Of a stretch of 64,000 nt of DNA, positions 1 to 14,400 are shown piece after piece. Within the stretch, counting starts at the first letter, position 1. Every line of letters starts with the position of its first letter. The position numbers and the translations under genes were made by a program. The notes under the pieces are model-generated. The model worked only from the letters and a program-made list of their open reading frames with translations. It was not told where the DNA came from and did not search any database. Source of the DNA: Leuctra nigra (Eukaryota; Arthropoda; Insecta; Plecoptera; Leuctridae); NCBI GenBank assembly GCA_934045905.1, contig OW203764.1, positions 22,873,109 through 22,937,108 of the forward strand. Reading direction: 5' to 3'.

Positions 1-826
1 GCTGAGGGGTGGGAGGGGTACTGAGGGTGTAGTATAATGTATTACGAGGGCGTGGTAGTTATTTTCGAGTGGAGCAGCTGACGAAGGCTTTGGCTGTTTG
101 CTTAATTATCTATATACACTAATACGTGTACACACACACATACACCTATCCACATAGGCGCCGCGTAATTACACACAAATCATAAGCGCCTCCCCCCCTC
201 TCTGCTTCTATACCTCTGTCTGGCTCGCACACATGTAATTACCCACATGGTGTTATCTCGCTCTCTTGGAAATCTGGCTGTGCTCTTCAAAGATGACGTC
301 ATCATTAGAAGATCAGAAGTCAAAGAGGATTCGGTTTCATTTGTCAGATCATGGACGGTTTTAACGAGCGATTTGGGATTCGTTTTCAAGCGGTTACCTT
401 TGAATTTATAGAGGAAATTGGTTGTTAGTGTTGTTATCAACTAACTATATTTTCAAAAGTCATGACATCACTATACATCTTCAATGTATCAAATTACATA
501 ATTCCCTTAAACAGGCTCAGTACAAAAGTAACACCCACTTGTCTTCCTCCTAGAAACTATATTAGATTTTTTAAAATAAAAAATTAACTTGTTAGTAATG
601 CAATGTACAAGTACTAACAAAAGTTTCTTGGACATACGTACTTAAAATAATATATTTACACAATATAAACTAAATACGATTCGCTAAGATCTTTTTGATT
701 TTTAAAAATCATAATAGGATAACTGGCTGCCCCTTTTAACAGTCACTCATCAGCGCTGAATGTTCAAACTTGACTGCTGATTTACGAGAAGTGTCTTTAT
801 GTAGAATCAAACCTTTTAAAAGTTAA

Positions 827-887
827 ATTGATATTCTATATCAATATAATATATTCTAATATATTCTAATATAGAATATATTCTAAT
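827..887. repeat. AT-rich inverted repeat
   Basis: ATTGATAT, a 3-base spacer and ATATCAAT form a small palindrome at 827-845. It is followed by overlapping copies of ATATTCTAATAT and its complement up to about 887. The tract could extrude a hairpin. No gene or terminator context is visible. Confidence 0.5.
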
Positions 888-3800
888 TGATCGAGCTTCT
901 CACTTTTTGGCACTTTTGACACGGACTCTGGTTTTCTTTCTGTTACGACAGGTCACATTTTTTCTTCGATCGAGCTGAAATTTTGACATTTACGGACCAT
1001 CTTTGGGATTTATATACCCACCCTAGACCCCAGTCTACATTTTATTAGCATCTTCTAATATATTAGATTTTTACGTATTCTGTCAGTCTTGTTGCTAACG
1101 AATACTCATTTCTCAAGTCACTCAGGTGTTTCTAAAGCTTAGCTTTGCCATCTAAAAAGTCGCTTGGTAATTGGTATTGTTACTTCTTTAATTCAGGATC
1201 TCGAGAACCCATTGTTACACTCCTTCCCCTCCTCCTTCCACCCTTCTCCCTTGCCATCATTATCCCGTGGTTCTTGTTAGTGGCTCAAGATAAAAGAAGA
1301 GTCCAATTAAGCATTTCCTATTTTGATTGTCGGATTTCTTTTGAACTTTTCACATCTCCTCGAAGTGATGGATTTTGGTTGAACGCAATTTAATTAAGAT
1401 AATTAAAAAGAAAAAATGTCAAAGGAGTTGGTTAAACTAGTTATGTGAATGGATGAATGTAGAATCAGACGAGCTTTGGAGATGACATAATGAGATTGAG
1501 GATCGAATGCATGCTGTAGTTGGACGTCTCACGATAGAGAATTTGTTAATTTGTAGAGACATTTGTTTCTGTCAGGAAATGGTGAAAACACTGGCAAGTA
1601 TTTTAACTAATATTAGATTTATTTGAGTTCTCGAAGAATATACTGAATATTCGTGTAATGAAAGTATTCACGAATTGAGCTTCCTAAATATGTGTGAAAT
1701 TATTACTAAATACATTTAACTTGAAATTGGGATGGATTGTTACAAATTGTAACACAATCCTATGTTAAAGTTAATATTTTCACAAAAGTAAATTTTTTTC
1801 ATTCTCGAAACCCTTCAGATTCTAACAATTATAAAAGAATATAGGTCACAAAGATTTTAAAAAAATCCAAGTCGCAAGTAAACGAATAAATTGAAAATAA
1901 GCAGTATAAAAATCCAGCCCAGCAAAAAGGGCTTATGCATTTTCTTTGACTCACATTATGTAATTGCAATCAAGCTGAAAATTACATAGTGATAAATTGG
2001 AACATTTATTTTGATCTGTAGATTTTTTAATTTTGAGTTTCATGAGTACCTGAAATTCGACAATACTAAATAGAAGAAGATGGAAGACTTATTTATGTGC
2101 AATAAATCGGCGCTCTAGGGTGTTCAGCAATTCTCAGACAATATTTATATTTAGATAAATACTCATGTTATTTGGAGACTGTGAAATTACAACCAGATGC
2201 GGCGTGCTCCTTGTAAACTAAAAACATGAAAAGTAGAAATAAGATCGTTCCCTTCCTCATAATTGTTTGTTTCACCGCATGATCGCACTAAAAGAAAATC
2301 TAGTTGGTATTCAGAAATAGATTGAGTCTTTTTCAAATTTCGTTTATAACTAGACAGGTTATACAGCCATGCATCTTCCTTGAACCAGTGTCAAAACACC
2401 GCCAAAAACACCTTGAATCAAATAAATTCATCTACATTTAACATCCTGAAATCTGGCCACGCAGTGGATTAAGTTAACTCCTAAAGCCACTGGCAACTGC
2501 GACCGTTTATACAGATCTATACACTGGTCAACAGTGTTGTAGTTATTTTATCCACTGTTACGTTTAGTAAGTATGAGAAGATTGTTTCTACTTTTCTGTG
2601 GCGCTATTTCTCCCGACATCTTTCAGGATGGGATGTATAACGGGCCTATTCATGTTCCCAAAGGATTCCGAGACGGGCTCCCTAATTGAACTGGCCAGTA
2701 GCTAGGGCTGTGTAGTCATGGAGATGCCATGAAAAATGAATCGGACCCCCCACCCCCCATAGCCGCGTCCTTCCTCACCCACTTCTTTTTCCCTCCGCTT
2801 ACTATAGCCAGAAAAGATGAGATTTTTCTCAATTTCCTTCGGTTGAAATTATACTCGTTCCCCGTTTGTTCTTTTCTATCGCTGTCTTTGTCTTCCCTAC
2901 ATACTCACACACGTTTAGAGATGATATACGTTTTTACCATTCCATCTTGCTTACACATTTCATATATCACTATGAAATCAAATAAAAACCTATCAAATTA
3001 AACGCTTATTCAAATAGGAATTTGTTCCGTTTTCATTAATTTCCTCGATTGGTTGGGCAAGTGAACACAGTTTTTCCGAGCGACGCCATCTCAAAAGGAA
3101 AATACGACGCTCTTTATCTCTCTCGCATGTACCGCAAGAGTGTTTCCTTCTCTTTTCCTCTCACTAATACAATATTTCCCCTCTTTCTCGAAGAGTTCGA
3201 TCTCTGTCTACCACAGTAATAGGTTTCCTTTTGAAGGGTCAAAAGACATGATTTACTCTATCTGGGCCTCAATCATCTCACACTACTATATGATGAAAAA
3301 ACACCGACTGGATGTATAAAAGGAAGCTGGAACAATGGCAAGAAGTTTCTCCTTAAATTGATTGATTACTGTTCCCAGAAATCGATGTCGTATGATTTAC
3401 GAAAACGTATTTATAGGTTGTAATTTATCCAAATTTTGAAAAATAACTTTCTGTAATTGGTTAAACTAAATTTTATTATACGGACTCTTTTTTTGGGGCC
3501 AAATTTGCAGAGTGCTTGAATTCATGTTCAGTTACCTAATATTATAGAGATCAATTTAATAAATCTTACAAAGCTGTGCCCAGCTCTGCCCTACGGACAA
3601 TATGGGTAGTAGAATCTAGGAGTGTGGGGGTCTTTTGTCAAAATGTGCCAGCTTTTCGTGTTCCGAAATGCCTTTTGAAATCCCGTTCGGCCATTATAGT
3701 GAGCATTTATGTCAGAAAAAACGAACATTTAGTTCTAGCTGGACATTTTCTATTGAGAAAAATAGCAAACAAACAAAATATGAAATATGAAAGGCTTTCT

Positions 3801-4715
3801 CGTATTTACTGTGGTGTTATGTGTACGAACGGATTCGAGGATCAACCAGCCCCCGACGTGTTTTCATACTAAGCCCTCAGCCTAATACTTCGGAACATTT
3901 ATCACACCAAAGCCGATGAACAAATAAAATTCACACGTTCCCAGGTAGATTCTACATAGAAATATCTCACATTATGCCATTAGAGTAAGCCTTGGTGATT
4001 TTAATGAACGAATACGACATCATTGATCATGGAATTATGGAGAGAATTTTGACAATATGTGCGCCATATCGAATTGAATAGATTACCTAAGTCTTCCGCT
4101 TGTTGTATACCGAAAACATTTTAGCATCGGAAATAAATACTAATATCTTTTTCCAATGCAAGAGACAACTTATGAATGTAAATATCAAAGTTCTTCATAA
4201 ATAAATAACAGAATCACATACAAATAAAGAATCTCGGACTGATATTAATATCAAACATTTAATATTTGCATAAGAAAATTTGATTTGTTATGCTATACGA
4301 ATTCATTTCAAATTTGTATATTTTATTTTCTAATATAAAAGAATGAATATGCATCGAATCTGTAAAATTTACTGCTCACATTTATCAGTAACCTTATAAT
4401 ATTACAGATACATCTTTGATAATACATTTATTTGATACCAAGATAACCATGGATTTATTTCCGAGGAAAAAATTGGCTGAAGATTCTGTATTACTACTAG
4501 CTGTATTGTTTATGTAATCTACTTTAAAATTTCATTCATTATCACCATTGATTCCTTTGAAGCAATGAATTCCCGTCAACTCTCATTTTGACTCTATTCT
4601 AAAAACCTAACCACTCTTGTAAGTAAATTGACATGAATCTTGAGTGGCGTGATTTTGGCGTAATAAATGAGCCGATTGTGTTATGACTTGTGAGCCGTGT
4701 TAATTGCGTCAGGTT

Positions 4716-4780
4716 AGGGGTTGAAGTGGGGGATGGGGGGGGGATGAGTGGCGGCGTCGGAGGGGGAGGTGGGGGAGGCA
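4716..4780 (+). repeat. G-rich tract, possible G-quadruplex
   Basis: Runs of 4, 5, 9, 5 and 5 G are separated by short loops, so the plus strand meets the usual G3+N1-7 quadruplex pattern. It sits in otherwise AT-rich DNA. The apparent peptide of Gly repeats on this strand and Pro repeats on the other is a consequence of the base composition, not evidence of a gene. Confidence 0.5.
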
Positions 4781-7546
4781 CCGGATATTCGAGTCGCGGA
4801 AATTGGGTGCCGGGTTTATTGGAAATCTTTCAGCTGTCCGAAGTCGAGGCCGAGAAGGAATTGCATTTCCCGATGAGAGTGTGAGTGTGAGTGAGAGGGT
4901 GGATAGAGGAAAGGGGTGGCTATTGCAATAAGACCGATTCGTTTTATACTTTGCACAGTCCAGCAGCAGCTATATCACACTTTTAATAGCCTGTCGAAAC
5001 TCAGCTTTCAATCTATAAACCTGGACTTTTCTTTCAAAATTATTACATTTCTGCCAGTCTGACATTTTATTTATAGTTTTACTGCTGCAGGATGTGTAAT
5101 TGAAATGAAAAGTAAGTTTAATTTAAAAAAAATCACATGTATTTTGATTCTGTGATGTCGCTGAAGTTGTCAATCTTTGTATTGGATCCAGATCAATGTG
5201 GCGCTATCGGTGTGCGTTGCTCAATGCTCAAACAATATTAGTGGTTTTATTTCGATCTCGGAGAATGGAAGGAAAATGGCCGAGTTGTTTTCTCCATCCG
5301 ATATAAGACTCCACTATTTCACGAGATAAACTGGTACGGAAAGTTATTGGATGGAAAACGATTGAATTGAAAGCCATTTCACTTTTGTTGTGTTATTGGA
5401 ATTTTATTTTATTTAGGCCATTTTGATCGGACACTTACTCGGGAGAATGAAAAGAAAATAAGAAAAAATGTGATATGAAAATCGGGAAATATATAGGAAT
5501 CCAGACTTCGGAATAAAACGGGGGGTAAGATTTTCTGTATAACGTCTGGTTTAATGTCTGTTGCTATGTTTCGTGGTATCCGACGCCTCAACACGTTGAG
5601 TCACGCCGTCGCGACGCTCTCCGCGGTGGGACGTCGTTGCCATGGAGACGCGAGCAATATCTTGCCAATGGAATCTCACGACCTTCTTAATGAATCGTTT
5701 CAAAAATCCGCACGGCAATATAATCTTGATTCCTCGTGGCCAGCTAGGGGAGCCCCCCCCCCCCAACCCCAACCCCTATCCTGCTCTGACGTCTGGAAGA
5801 GTGACTCGCTTTATTGCTTCCCGTGCCCGTGCCAGTGTGATTCCCGCACCCCACACTTTTATATTAATATCTGAAATGCAATCTACAGACCTCACTTCAC
5901 ATTCTAAGTAGAATATAAGTACACTTATGACCATTTTCTCTGAGACATTTGCTTCATATCGCCTCGAGTGATCGCAAATGCCACCTCTAGCAAGTATTTA
6001 ATATTTAATGCAATCGTGCAGAAGTAATGAAATAAATTTTCTTCGATGTAATTCCATCAATTTCATATTAGATATTGGAACGTCGAAGTATTGGCTATAG
6101 AACGTCATAACTCATCCCTCTCCAATAATTGTTCCAAGGAATGCAATTGTTCGGATGCGATTGTTTGGCCAGAGCTGTACTCGAGAAACAATAAAGTACG
6201 TCCAGACCAATAAGTCATCGAAGATGAAGGCATTTCGTATTTTACATTTGACGTTTCTCCTCGGACGTTGCCGGGATGTTGGATTTTTAATGTCCCCGCA
6301 TTTCTTTATTTTCTTATTGATCCACTCCCCAGGTCTCTGTTGGCTGGACGTTGCCGTTTTAATAAAAACTTTCAACTACGTGAGTTTCACTTCTGGTTGC
6401 TTTTTATTAATAAAATATAACAAACGATTTTGACACTTTATTGAAAAAACCTTTTTTACTGGGGAGATTCGGACGGAAATGACGGCTATAAGCGTTTTTA
6501 TAATAAAACGCAAACAAAGTTGCACGCGGTATTTTTATTACTTTCAAAAAGTTGTCCTTGCGATTACAGTCAGAGACATGGGAACAAAGAACAGTTTAAT
6601 AAAACAAAATCGTGATTTTAATAATATGTGAAATGGCGACTCTCAAGAATGCTTTATGTAATACAAAATTGAATGAATTTTTGGAAACAAAGAAAATGAA
6701 ATTTAAAATAGCAAGAATAAAAAATACTTGATCGAAGTGGGGCAGTTGCCTATATTTTACGCGAGCCTCCCTATACTCGGGGCTCTTTATTACTCAAACT
6801 GTCGCACAGGGTTATAAGAGGACTGCAGGGGGGGAGGGGGTGATTTTGTGACCCACCCTATTTGATATCCACATCTCGTATGATTGGATATTTCACCCCC
6901 AGGTTGGCTGGTGCAGCCTTAAAGCCGAGTAAGATCAGGCGAGTGTACCGTATTTTCAATCAACGACCTGTCACGGATAGCGACCTCCTCCTCCCCCCAC
7001 CCCCCGACGCCGCGACGCTCGCGACGCCGACCCCCGGTTTCAATTAGGACGCCGTCCGGACACGGGCGTCTTGTATTGTGGCACCTCTACACAAGACGAC
7101 CAAAAGAGACAAATGAGCCATGTCGGCGATCAACCAATCAGGAATTACATTTTCAGCCTCTTTGATTTGTGGTCTCCTTTTTTGCGGCGTCGGATAACAC
7201 ACTTCACAACGCTGGAGCCTCCAGGTTCTGTTTCATTTACAGATCCTTCTTTTGTGTCGAATGTTGATGGAAAACACGCGGCAAAGCACGTGATCTGCTC
7301 GCTAGAAACAGCTCCAGAGTCCCGCACAAAATCCTTCCATTTTGTGTAACTTATATCCAATCTAATATCATGCAAAGAAGAATTAACTCGAGCTAGAGTT
7401 TAATTGGGACTTTTATTATAGAGCCACGTTTAACCAGGATTAAGTGTTATTAGAGATGGTTTTGCAGAGCTGGATGTGAAATGGCGGAGCCAATGACATG
7501 CTACGGTATTTAGCCAGGTTGAGAACACAGCCCACGCTAAGGTGCG

Positions 7547-8361
7547 GAGTTAGTGCTATTGATGTCAGGTGGAGGTGACAGAGTTAGTGCTAGTTGATGT
7601 CTGGTGGAGTTGCCAGTATTAGAGTTAGTGCTAGACATCAACTAGCACTAACTCTGGCACCTCCACCCGACATCGACTAACACTAACTCTGGCACCTCCA
7701 CCAGACATCAACTAGCACTAACCCTGGCACCTCCACCAGACATCAACTAGCACTAACCCTGGCACCTCCACCAGTCGTCAACTAGCACTAATACTGGCAC
7801 CTCCACCACATATTCATCAGTCTGGTGGAGGTGCCAGAGCTAGTGTTAGTCGATGTCTGGTGGAAGTGTCAGGGTTAGTGCTTGTTGATGTCTCGTGGAG
7901 GTGCCAGAGCTAGTGTTAGTTTATGTCTGGTGGAGTTGCCAGTATTAGAGTTAGTGCTAGTTGATGTCTGGTGGAGGTGCCAGAGCTAGTGTTAGTCGAT
8001 GTCTGGTGGAAGTGTCAGGGTTAGTGCTAGTTGATGTCTGGTGGAGGTGCCAGAGTTAGTGTTAGTCGATGTCTGGTGGAAGTGTCAGGGTTAGTGCTAG
8101 TTGATGTCTGGTGGATGTGCCAGGGTTAGTGCTAGTTGATGTCTGGTGAAGGTGCCAGAGTTAGTGCTAGTTTATGTCTGGTGGAGTTGCCAGTATTAGA
8201 GTTAGTGCTAGTTGATGTCTGGTGGAGGTTCAGAGTTAGTGTTAGTCGATGTCTGGTGGAGGTGCCAGAGTTAGTGTTAGTCGATGTCTGGTGGAAGTGT
8301 CAGGGTTAGTGCTAGTTGATGTCTGGTGGAGGTGCCAGAGTTAGTGCTAGTTGATGTGTAG
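7547..8361. repeat. 35-bp minisatellite with two orientation switches
   Basis: The unit is about 35 bp and contains TTAGTGCTAGTTGATGTCTG followed by GTGGAGGTGCCAGAG. It runs in plus orientation at about 7547-7634 (about 2.5 units), in the reverse complement at about 7635-7808 (about 5 units), then plus again at about 7820-8361 (about 15 units). Variant units (GGTGCCAGAGCTAGTGTTAG versus AGTGTCAGGGTTAGTGCTAG) alternate in the last block, which suggests amplification of dimers or trimers. The junction near 7620-7655 is itself a hairpin. No continuous reading frame spans it. Confidence 0.9.
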
Positions 8362-8362
8362 T

Positions 8363-8484
8363 GGAATAAATGATCAATGGAGGTGCCAGGTCAATCCATG
8401 ACATTACATCAGTGGAGGCGCCAGGTCATTCCATGACATTTCATCAATGGAGGTGCCAGGTCAATCCATGACATTACATCAAGT
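8363..8484 (+). repeat. Second 35-bp tandem repeat, about 3 copies
   Basis: Three units of the form ATCAATGGAGGTGCCAGG followed by TCAATCCATGACATTAC lie directly after the minisatellite. The period is also 35 bp and the core TGGAGGTGCCAG is shared with it, while the rest of the unit differs. It looks like a diverged or independently amplified branch of the same array. Confidence 0.8.
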
Positions 8485-11400
8485 AGGTGTCTAAGGGCGG
8501 TTATGACTGACTGTCTAGTAGAGGAGCCAGATCTCCCGGGATCATAGGATCATATTTTGTCTGGTTTCTTCTACGCAAAGCAAACTCAGCTCTGTTCATG
8601 ACTTATGTACGCGGAATGTTCTCATTGCTTGGAGTGGCTGTTATTACTTTCTAGTTTATGAAATTGTACTCTTCCTTCTTTCTTTGCCGAGGGGAAACTC
8701 GGAATTTGAAATGGCGCGAAAACCAATCATCTTAGCCGCGCCGAGAAATCAAATGGCAAGTCAAAATATTTATGAAATATCATTGGCTTCCAAGCCTGAT
8801 CCGCCCTGGTAGCATATTGCATTCGGGATATATATAAGAAAATCAGTAGAATTATTATTAAAATCTACGAGATCGAATCTCGCCTCCATCGATTCTCCAT
8901 CTTTTTGCGCGATTCCCATTAGGATGCCGTAGACGTTCCCATCCCCAAATGTATACCAAACCAAACCGCATCAAAACTTCATAAAACATTAAGAACAAAA
9001 TATAATATTCATACATCTTTCTTGTTCGATAAATAAAATAACACGAGCATTTCCTTTTTGTTCCGTGTGAAATGTGAAAATAGGCTTATTATTTCCTCTT
9101 GGGATTTGGGACCGTCTTTTTTTAGGTATATTATCCCTTCTCCTATATGCTCATACCGTAGCCACACGTTTGGCAATGCTAGTTATGCATTGATTTAGAC
9201 GCCGACGCCGCGTTGCGTTGCGACGCCGTCCTCCCTTCTGAAAGCCCCGCCAATATCTTGTCCTCTCCCTCAGGCATTAGAGGAGCTCCAGGACTCTGCC
9301 AGGATTATCACTCTCAGGAGAGTTGATACAAGATCAACAATACATAGAGGATGTGCGATGCGTTGAGCTTCCTCATGGTGTCTTGATAACTTATGCCTGA
9401 GGAGGTTCGGAAAGAATACTACAGGATCTAGTTGAAGAATCAAGTCACATTATCATGTTTTCTGATAGTTTTTTGTCGTCGGAAAAAAAAACATGGTACC
9501 GTAGATTTTTTTGGGGGAGAAGAACGATTGCGACAATTTGTAACATGACTTAAGATATCTCATAGTGGAACAATGTTACTACAAATCTTTTCTCACCACC
9601 AATCTTCAATCTTTTTTCAATTTTGATAAAATTATGATATTCGAATTATCACTACATAGTGCCAGAAATGTAACAATGAGACATGTTATTTTCGTGATCT
9701 GTCTTGAAATTGGTGGTTCTCAAAACATCTTTTTTACTCTAAATCGGGGAAACTCAAAGAAAATACTTAATCCTGTTTTTACTATGTTTAAGAAACAATT
9801 TGAACATAAAGCTCTATTTCGGATATCCCGATTTCCAGACCATTCGTCAGCTTTCTACCCCTCAACGACAACCGTGGTACCTTCTCGACATGATATGGGA
9901 TGAGAGACACCACCCCATACGTCCAAGCCTCGCCTATGTCCAATAGAAGAGTCAATGAAAGGAGTTTCTATAGCTTTTGTTACACTTGAAAAGTTCTATT
10001 AGGAATGTTTAATCAATCAAGAGCTGTCAGTAAAACAAGTCTAGCCGTTTAATACAACTGTAGATCATTCGTTCATCCAATCGTCCAGCGCTCCAGACGA
10101 GAAGATAATAAACAATTGATGGGAAACTTGGGGACAAATACTCGGCACTGACGGTTCTATCTATAATTAAAATCATCAAAGAATGTAAACAACTAATTAT
10201 TTGACTCACTAAACGTAAATATAATTTCTTTTATAAAGTAAATCTCTGTTGATTTCCGGGTGGATGGTGAATTAAAATAGCGAGAGCAGTGTGATGAGTG
10301 ACAAGATAGATAAGGGAGTTTCGGCCGAAAGAGGAAATGGAATAATTTACTGCGATTGCTCTACAACAAACTTACTTTCGGAAAGTTGAAGTGCATTATC
10401 CATCATTGATACAAAGAAGGTTGAATGAGGCGGAGCTGCGGCTTAAGTTGGACCAGCGACTTTTGCAATCGGAAAATCAATCTCGTAATTAGTTTGAAGT
10501 CAAAGCTTGAACTTTGCTTTTCAATAACAATACTATAAAGGTGGGATAATAATTAAACAGAATGTGTAATTAAAATGTTATTTTTCGTTTATACCCTTTT
10601 GACTTCTCGGTTATTTTCAGGGATAATAAAATATTCAATGAAAATATTGTGAAAATATAAAAAATGCAATTACAGCAAGAAAAATTAAAATGTGATTATT
10701 ATATAAAATAAATAATCCAATGTTTTAAGTTAAATAAAAAAGAAACAATACATGTATCCTCGTTTGAATAAATGTAAGACAACGTTTAATGGAGTGAACA
10801 AATAAATGTAAAATTAGAAAGTGAATTCAATTGTTCATTGACTTTTTTCGAGCTTTCGACTGAAGCGAAATTATTTTAAAAGCTTTGGACCGCACCGACG
10901 TAACCTTAACGAGCATATTTGACAACTTCGTCTCTTCGTTCTGAAATTTTCAATCTGACTTCATTATTGGAATAAAATTAGAAACTCGAACGACCGAAAA
11001 TCTCGTCTAATTATTCAGCATATGCTAATCCAGATTCTAATTACAATCACCGAATGTTTTTTATTGCCGCTGTAATTAAGATGGCGGAATGTTTTTAATT
11101 GGGAAATAAATTAGCGGCTAGTAATATTGTTGCGTCATTTGAGGGTGTTTGTTGTATGGTAACGAGTTTTGTTGGCTCTTCGGCAAAACACCGAGGTAAT
11201 GAACGAGAGTAAATATCATTTGGAACATTTGATTAATTATTAATACGGAAGTCTCAGGAGAAAATGAGCTGTCACGTTGGGCGTATCATGAAAAAGAAAG
11301 CTATTGCTATTGTTAGACATGCAGAATTCTCATTATAAAACATTGTGTATATAAGTAAATACGTATGTAAAACAACAGCATAAATCAAAAAGATTATTTT

Positions 11401-14400
11401 TTTAATTTGATAGGCAAAGAAATCAAGTCAATGTCAGCTAACTCATGTCAATTTCCAATACAAATCAATTTCGACAAAATAGACAAATGCAATTACTGAT
11501 TCTGTCTAGAACCATATTATTGAGAGATTACTATGAAAACGATTTTTTTTTTAAATCTGCAGGATTCTTTTTTTTTATAAAAGAAAGAAGTAAGAAGAAA
11601 AAGAAATATGTTTTTTTTCTCATGCAGTCACTTCTAACAAATTTCAGGATTAAATGCCGTGAATAAGGTGACACCGTGGTAAAATAAATACAGGGATAGT
11701 AACTTTTTTACTTGATTTATACAACCAGATCTGCAATGTCCAAATTCTTAATCAGGCCAACTTCACATCCAAACAACTTATATCGAATCTTTCCACTCAT
11801 TGCTATTGCATCGATATTTTAACATGGCCCTTACGGTAACGAGCTTAGTTAGTGTTAGTAACGAAGGGTTGAGAGAAGGGGGTGGTGGGGATGATGGGAG
11901 GGGTGGTGTTTGCGGTTCAGCCATTACTCATATGGGTTTAACTAATTATTGCCATGTGACGCTATGGTGTATAACAGTGTGTAGCAGGCCCCACTAATTC
12001 CCCTGGCGCTTGGGGTCCCGGGTTCGAGCCATTACCGTGATAAACCTAGCTCTATCTGTAATTACCAGCGAGCGGCTCATGGACAACTATAATTACTAGC
12101 AATGTAGCAAGCCGTTAAGAAAATACAACTTCGAGGATTGTTTGTGCAGCTCGACTGCCATTCATTACAATTAAATTCTAATTTAACACGTTGGTCTTGC
12201 TAATTAAGTGGATAATTCGGTAAATAGTTGATAATAACTTGTGCCAGTCTGATAGTGAGATAAGTGAATCAATCAATCGTCCTTTAAACTAAATCACATT
12301 TGAGATACAAATCGCAACAACAACGATTTCAAACGTAAGTACAGTGAACCTAAAAACTGTGATTTGTATTTAAATGCGGGATAAACGAGATAAAGACGTG
12401 ATTTTCTCAAATAAACACCAGAAATTTAGATTTAATCTCTAGTGAAAACATGCACTGAAAATGTCAAGAATTTAACAGCATAAATAACATTGACTTTGAA
12501 AGGTCAAACGTAAACGTAGACGTAATGTAATTATAAGAAAAATGTATTCGACATTTTTCGGAGACGAAGTTAAGGCCACGTGGTTTCTGGAAAGCTACCA
12601 GTTGGAGTCGATTAACTGGAACTAAAAAAATATGCTAAAGAGAAGTATTAGAATTGTCAATAAATCACGAAGATTTAATTTATGAGTCATAACTTCGCCT
12701 TAGATTTCCTAAACAAAATACAGTTATGCATTGCATTTGAAAATACATTGGAAATAAATTCTGATTATACGCAAAGATAATTTATCGCGAGACGTTATTT
12801 CCGATACTCTGGGTGATGTTCAAGGAAAATGTTTGTATTGATAAGCATCTGAATCGCGGGGGTAATAAATGGTCGACATTATATTTAAATGCAAATGTTG
12901 AAAATGTCACCGATTCGATCTAACTGCAACATGGCCCAGCGTCTGACAGCGAACAATTTCACGATATTGAAATCGATTCCAAGCTAATATCGATAACGTG
13001 TTATCTTAATCGATTAATCATTTCTTAGTGGATGGGAAGGTTTGTGTTCTTGTGGGCTTTTTATGTCGGAGACATGTTTGCGGATCGCTCGCCGTTGGCG
13101 ATATTTTAATAACTTCGACCCACCCCTTAACGGTTTTTTTAACGGTGGATGTAAATTATTGCAAATTAAATCGAAAATATGGAAAAATATCCTGTCGGTC
13201 TTTCATTCTTTGCGGTCGGTATAGGGGGTGGGGGTGGTGGGTAAGGGAGGGTACTGTGCCATGATCTAATTAAGATAGGACCAAACCACCACTAGAATAT
13301 ATACTACACGGCGTTCCATTTACGTTTTTTAAAGCGTAGAATGAAGAGAGGGGGTGGGGGTGTGAAGGGTGGGGGGATGATGATGAAAATCACTCCCCAT
13401 AACGCGGAAGTGGCCAGACTATGAGGTTTCCACGCAATCTCAGTCCTCATAAAGCAGGGGTGAACAGGAACAATGGCGTCATCTCTGACCTCGCGATGTC
13501 ACCTAGGTAATTGTTTGGTGCAAATCAATGTGTGGTGGGTTTGTGTCGATGACAGGGAAATGAAACATCGGGATGTTACTGAATAAATCTTTTGCGACCA
13601 AATATTTCACGAGGAATTAATATCCATTTAAAACAACAGTTGTTTTGTTTGCTTTTCAATTAATACGCTTCACTTCCAGGGGGTTGAAAATATTCTTGTT
13701 TACAAAATACGACGAGCGAAGTGTATTTAAAATCAATTACGTCAAAATTAAAACAACGGACATAGTTTATCATTTCACAATTCCAATTATTTGTGATGTA
13801 ATACTGTTAAACAATATTCCATAAAAAATTAGGTATAGGTTTTATAAAGTTTAAGTAAATTCACGCATTATCTGCTCTATATCATATTTTGAGTAGGTCG
13901 TATTAATTTACTATTTCAAAATTAACGTTACGAATTTTTTGTAGTAAGAAAGGTGCGACATATTCCTGGAATGTCTTCGAAATCACGGTAAACCACAGTC
14001 AGACACGTCGACCTTGGTACACGAACCACGAACCGTCACGGTTCACGAGTTCACGCGTGAAGAGACGAACTCTATTTCGCCACCCCTAGCGCTAAGATCA
14101 CGCTGAAACTCGATCGCGTTAACATAAGCTTAACACACAAGAGTTGCAAGACGAGGGGGGCTGTTTTTATAACACTGCCGAACGTCGCTAAAAACCGTGT
14201 TAGCTTGAAATGTATTTTGATAGAGAACCTCGACTTTAAAACGTTTTCTTGTTGGCGACGAGAAATCAGATACTGCTGATGACGTTTCTATACTGCAGTT
14301 TGTTTGCGGTACAATAAACACATTTCCACGAGGTCTTGATTGAACTCTTCAACAAACCGCAAATGTTCACTCATTTCTTTATCTAGATTCTATGAGCAAA

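Larger units (their letters stand above)
1..7546. other. Gene-free AT-rich stretch
   Basis: No open frame here shows a recognisable domain, a convincing splice pattern or a codon bias that stands out from chance. Short frames such as those at 1145-1393, 2729-3001 and 5554-5874 are low in complexity or lack any recognised homologue. The block holds an AT-rich inverted repeat near 830-890, a G-rich tract at 4716-4780, a run of 12 C at 5753-5764, and GC-rich patches with repeated GACGCCG-like words near 5580-5640 and 6990-7050. Confidence 0.6.

Noticed and set aside
5554..5874. 106-codon frame whose start looks like a mitochondrial targeting peptide
   Set aside because: The Arg/Ala-rich start comes from a local GC-rich patch, the rest runs through a C homopolymer, and nothing after it resembles a known protein.
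7600..8480. Minisatellite as a CRISPR-like array
   Set aside because: Units are contiguous near-copies without unique spacers, and the setting is an insect genome.
11995..12045. B-box-like GGGTTCGAGCC as part of a tRNA gene
   Set aside because: No A box at the right distance and no acceptor stem, so it is not supportable as a tRNA or SINE.
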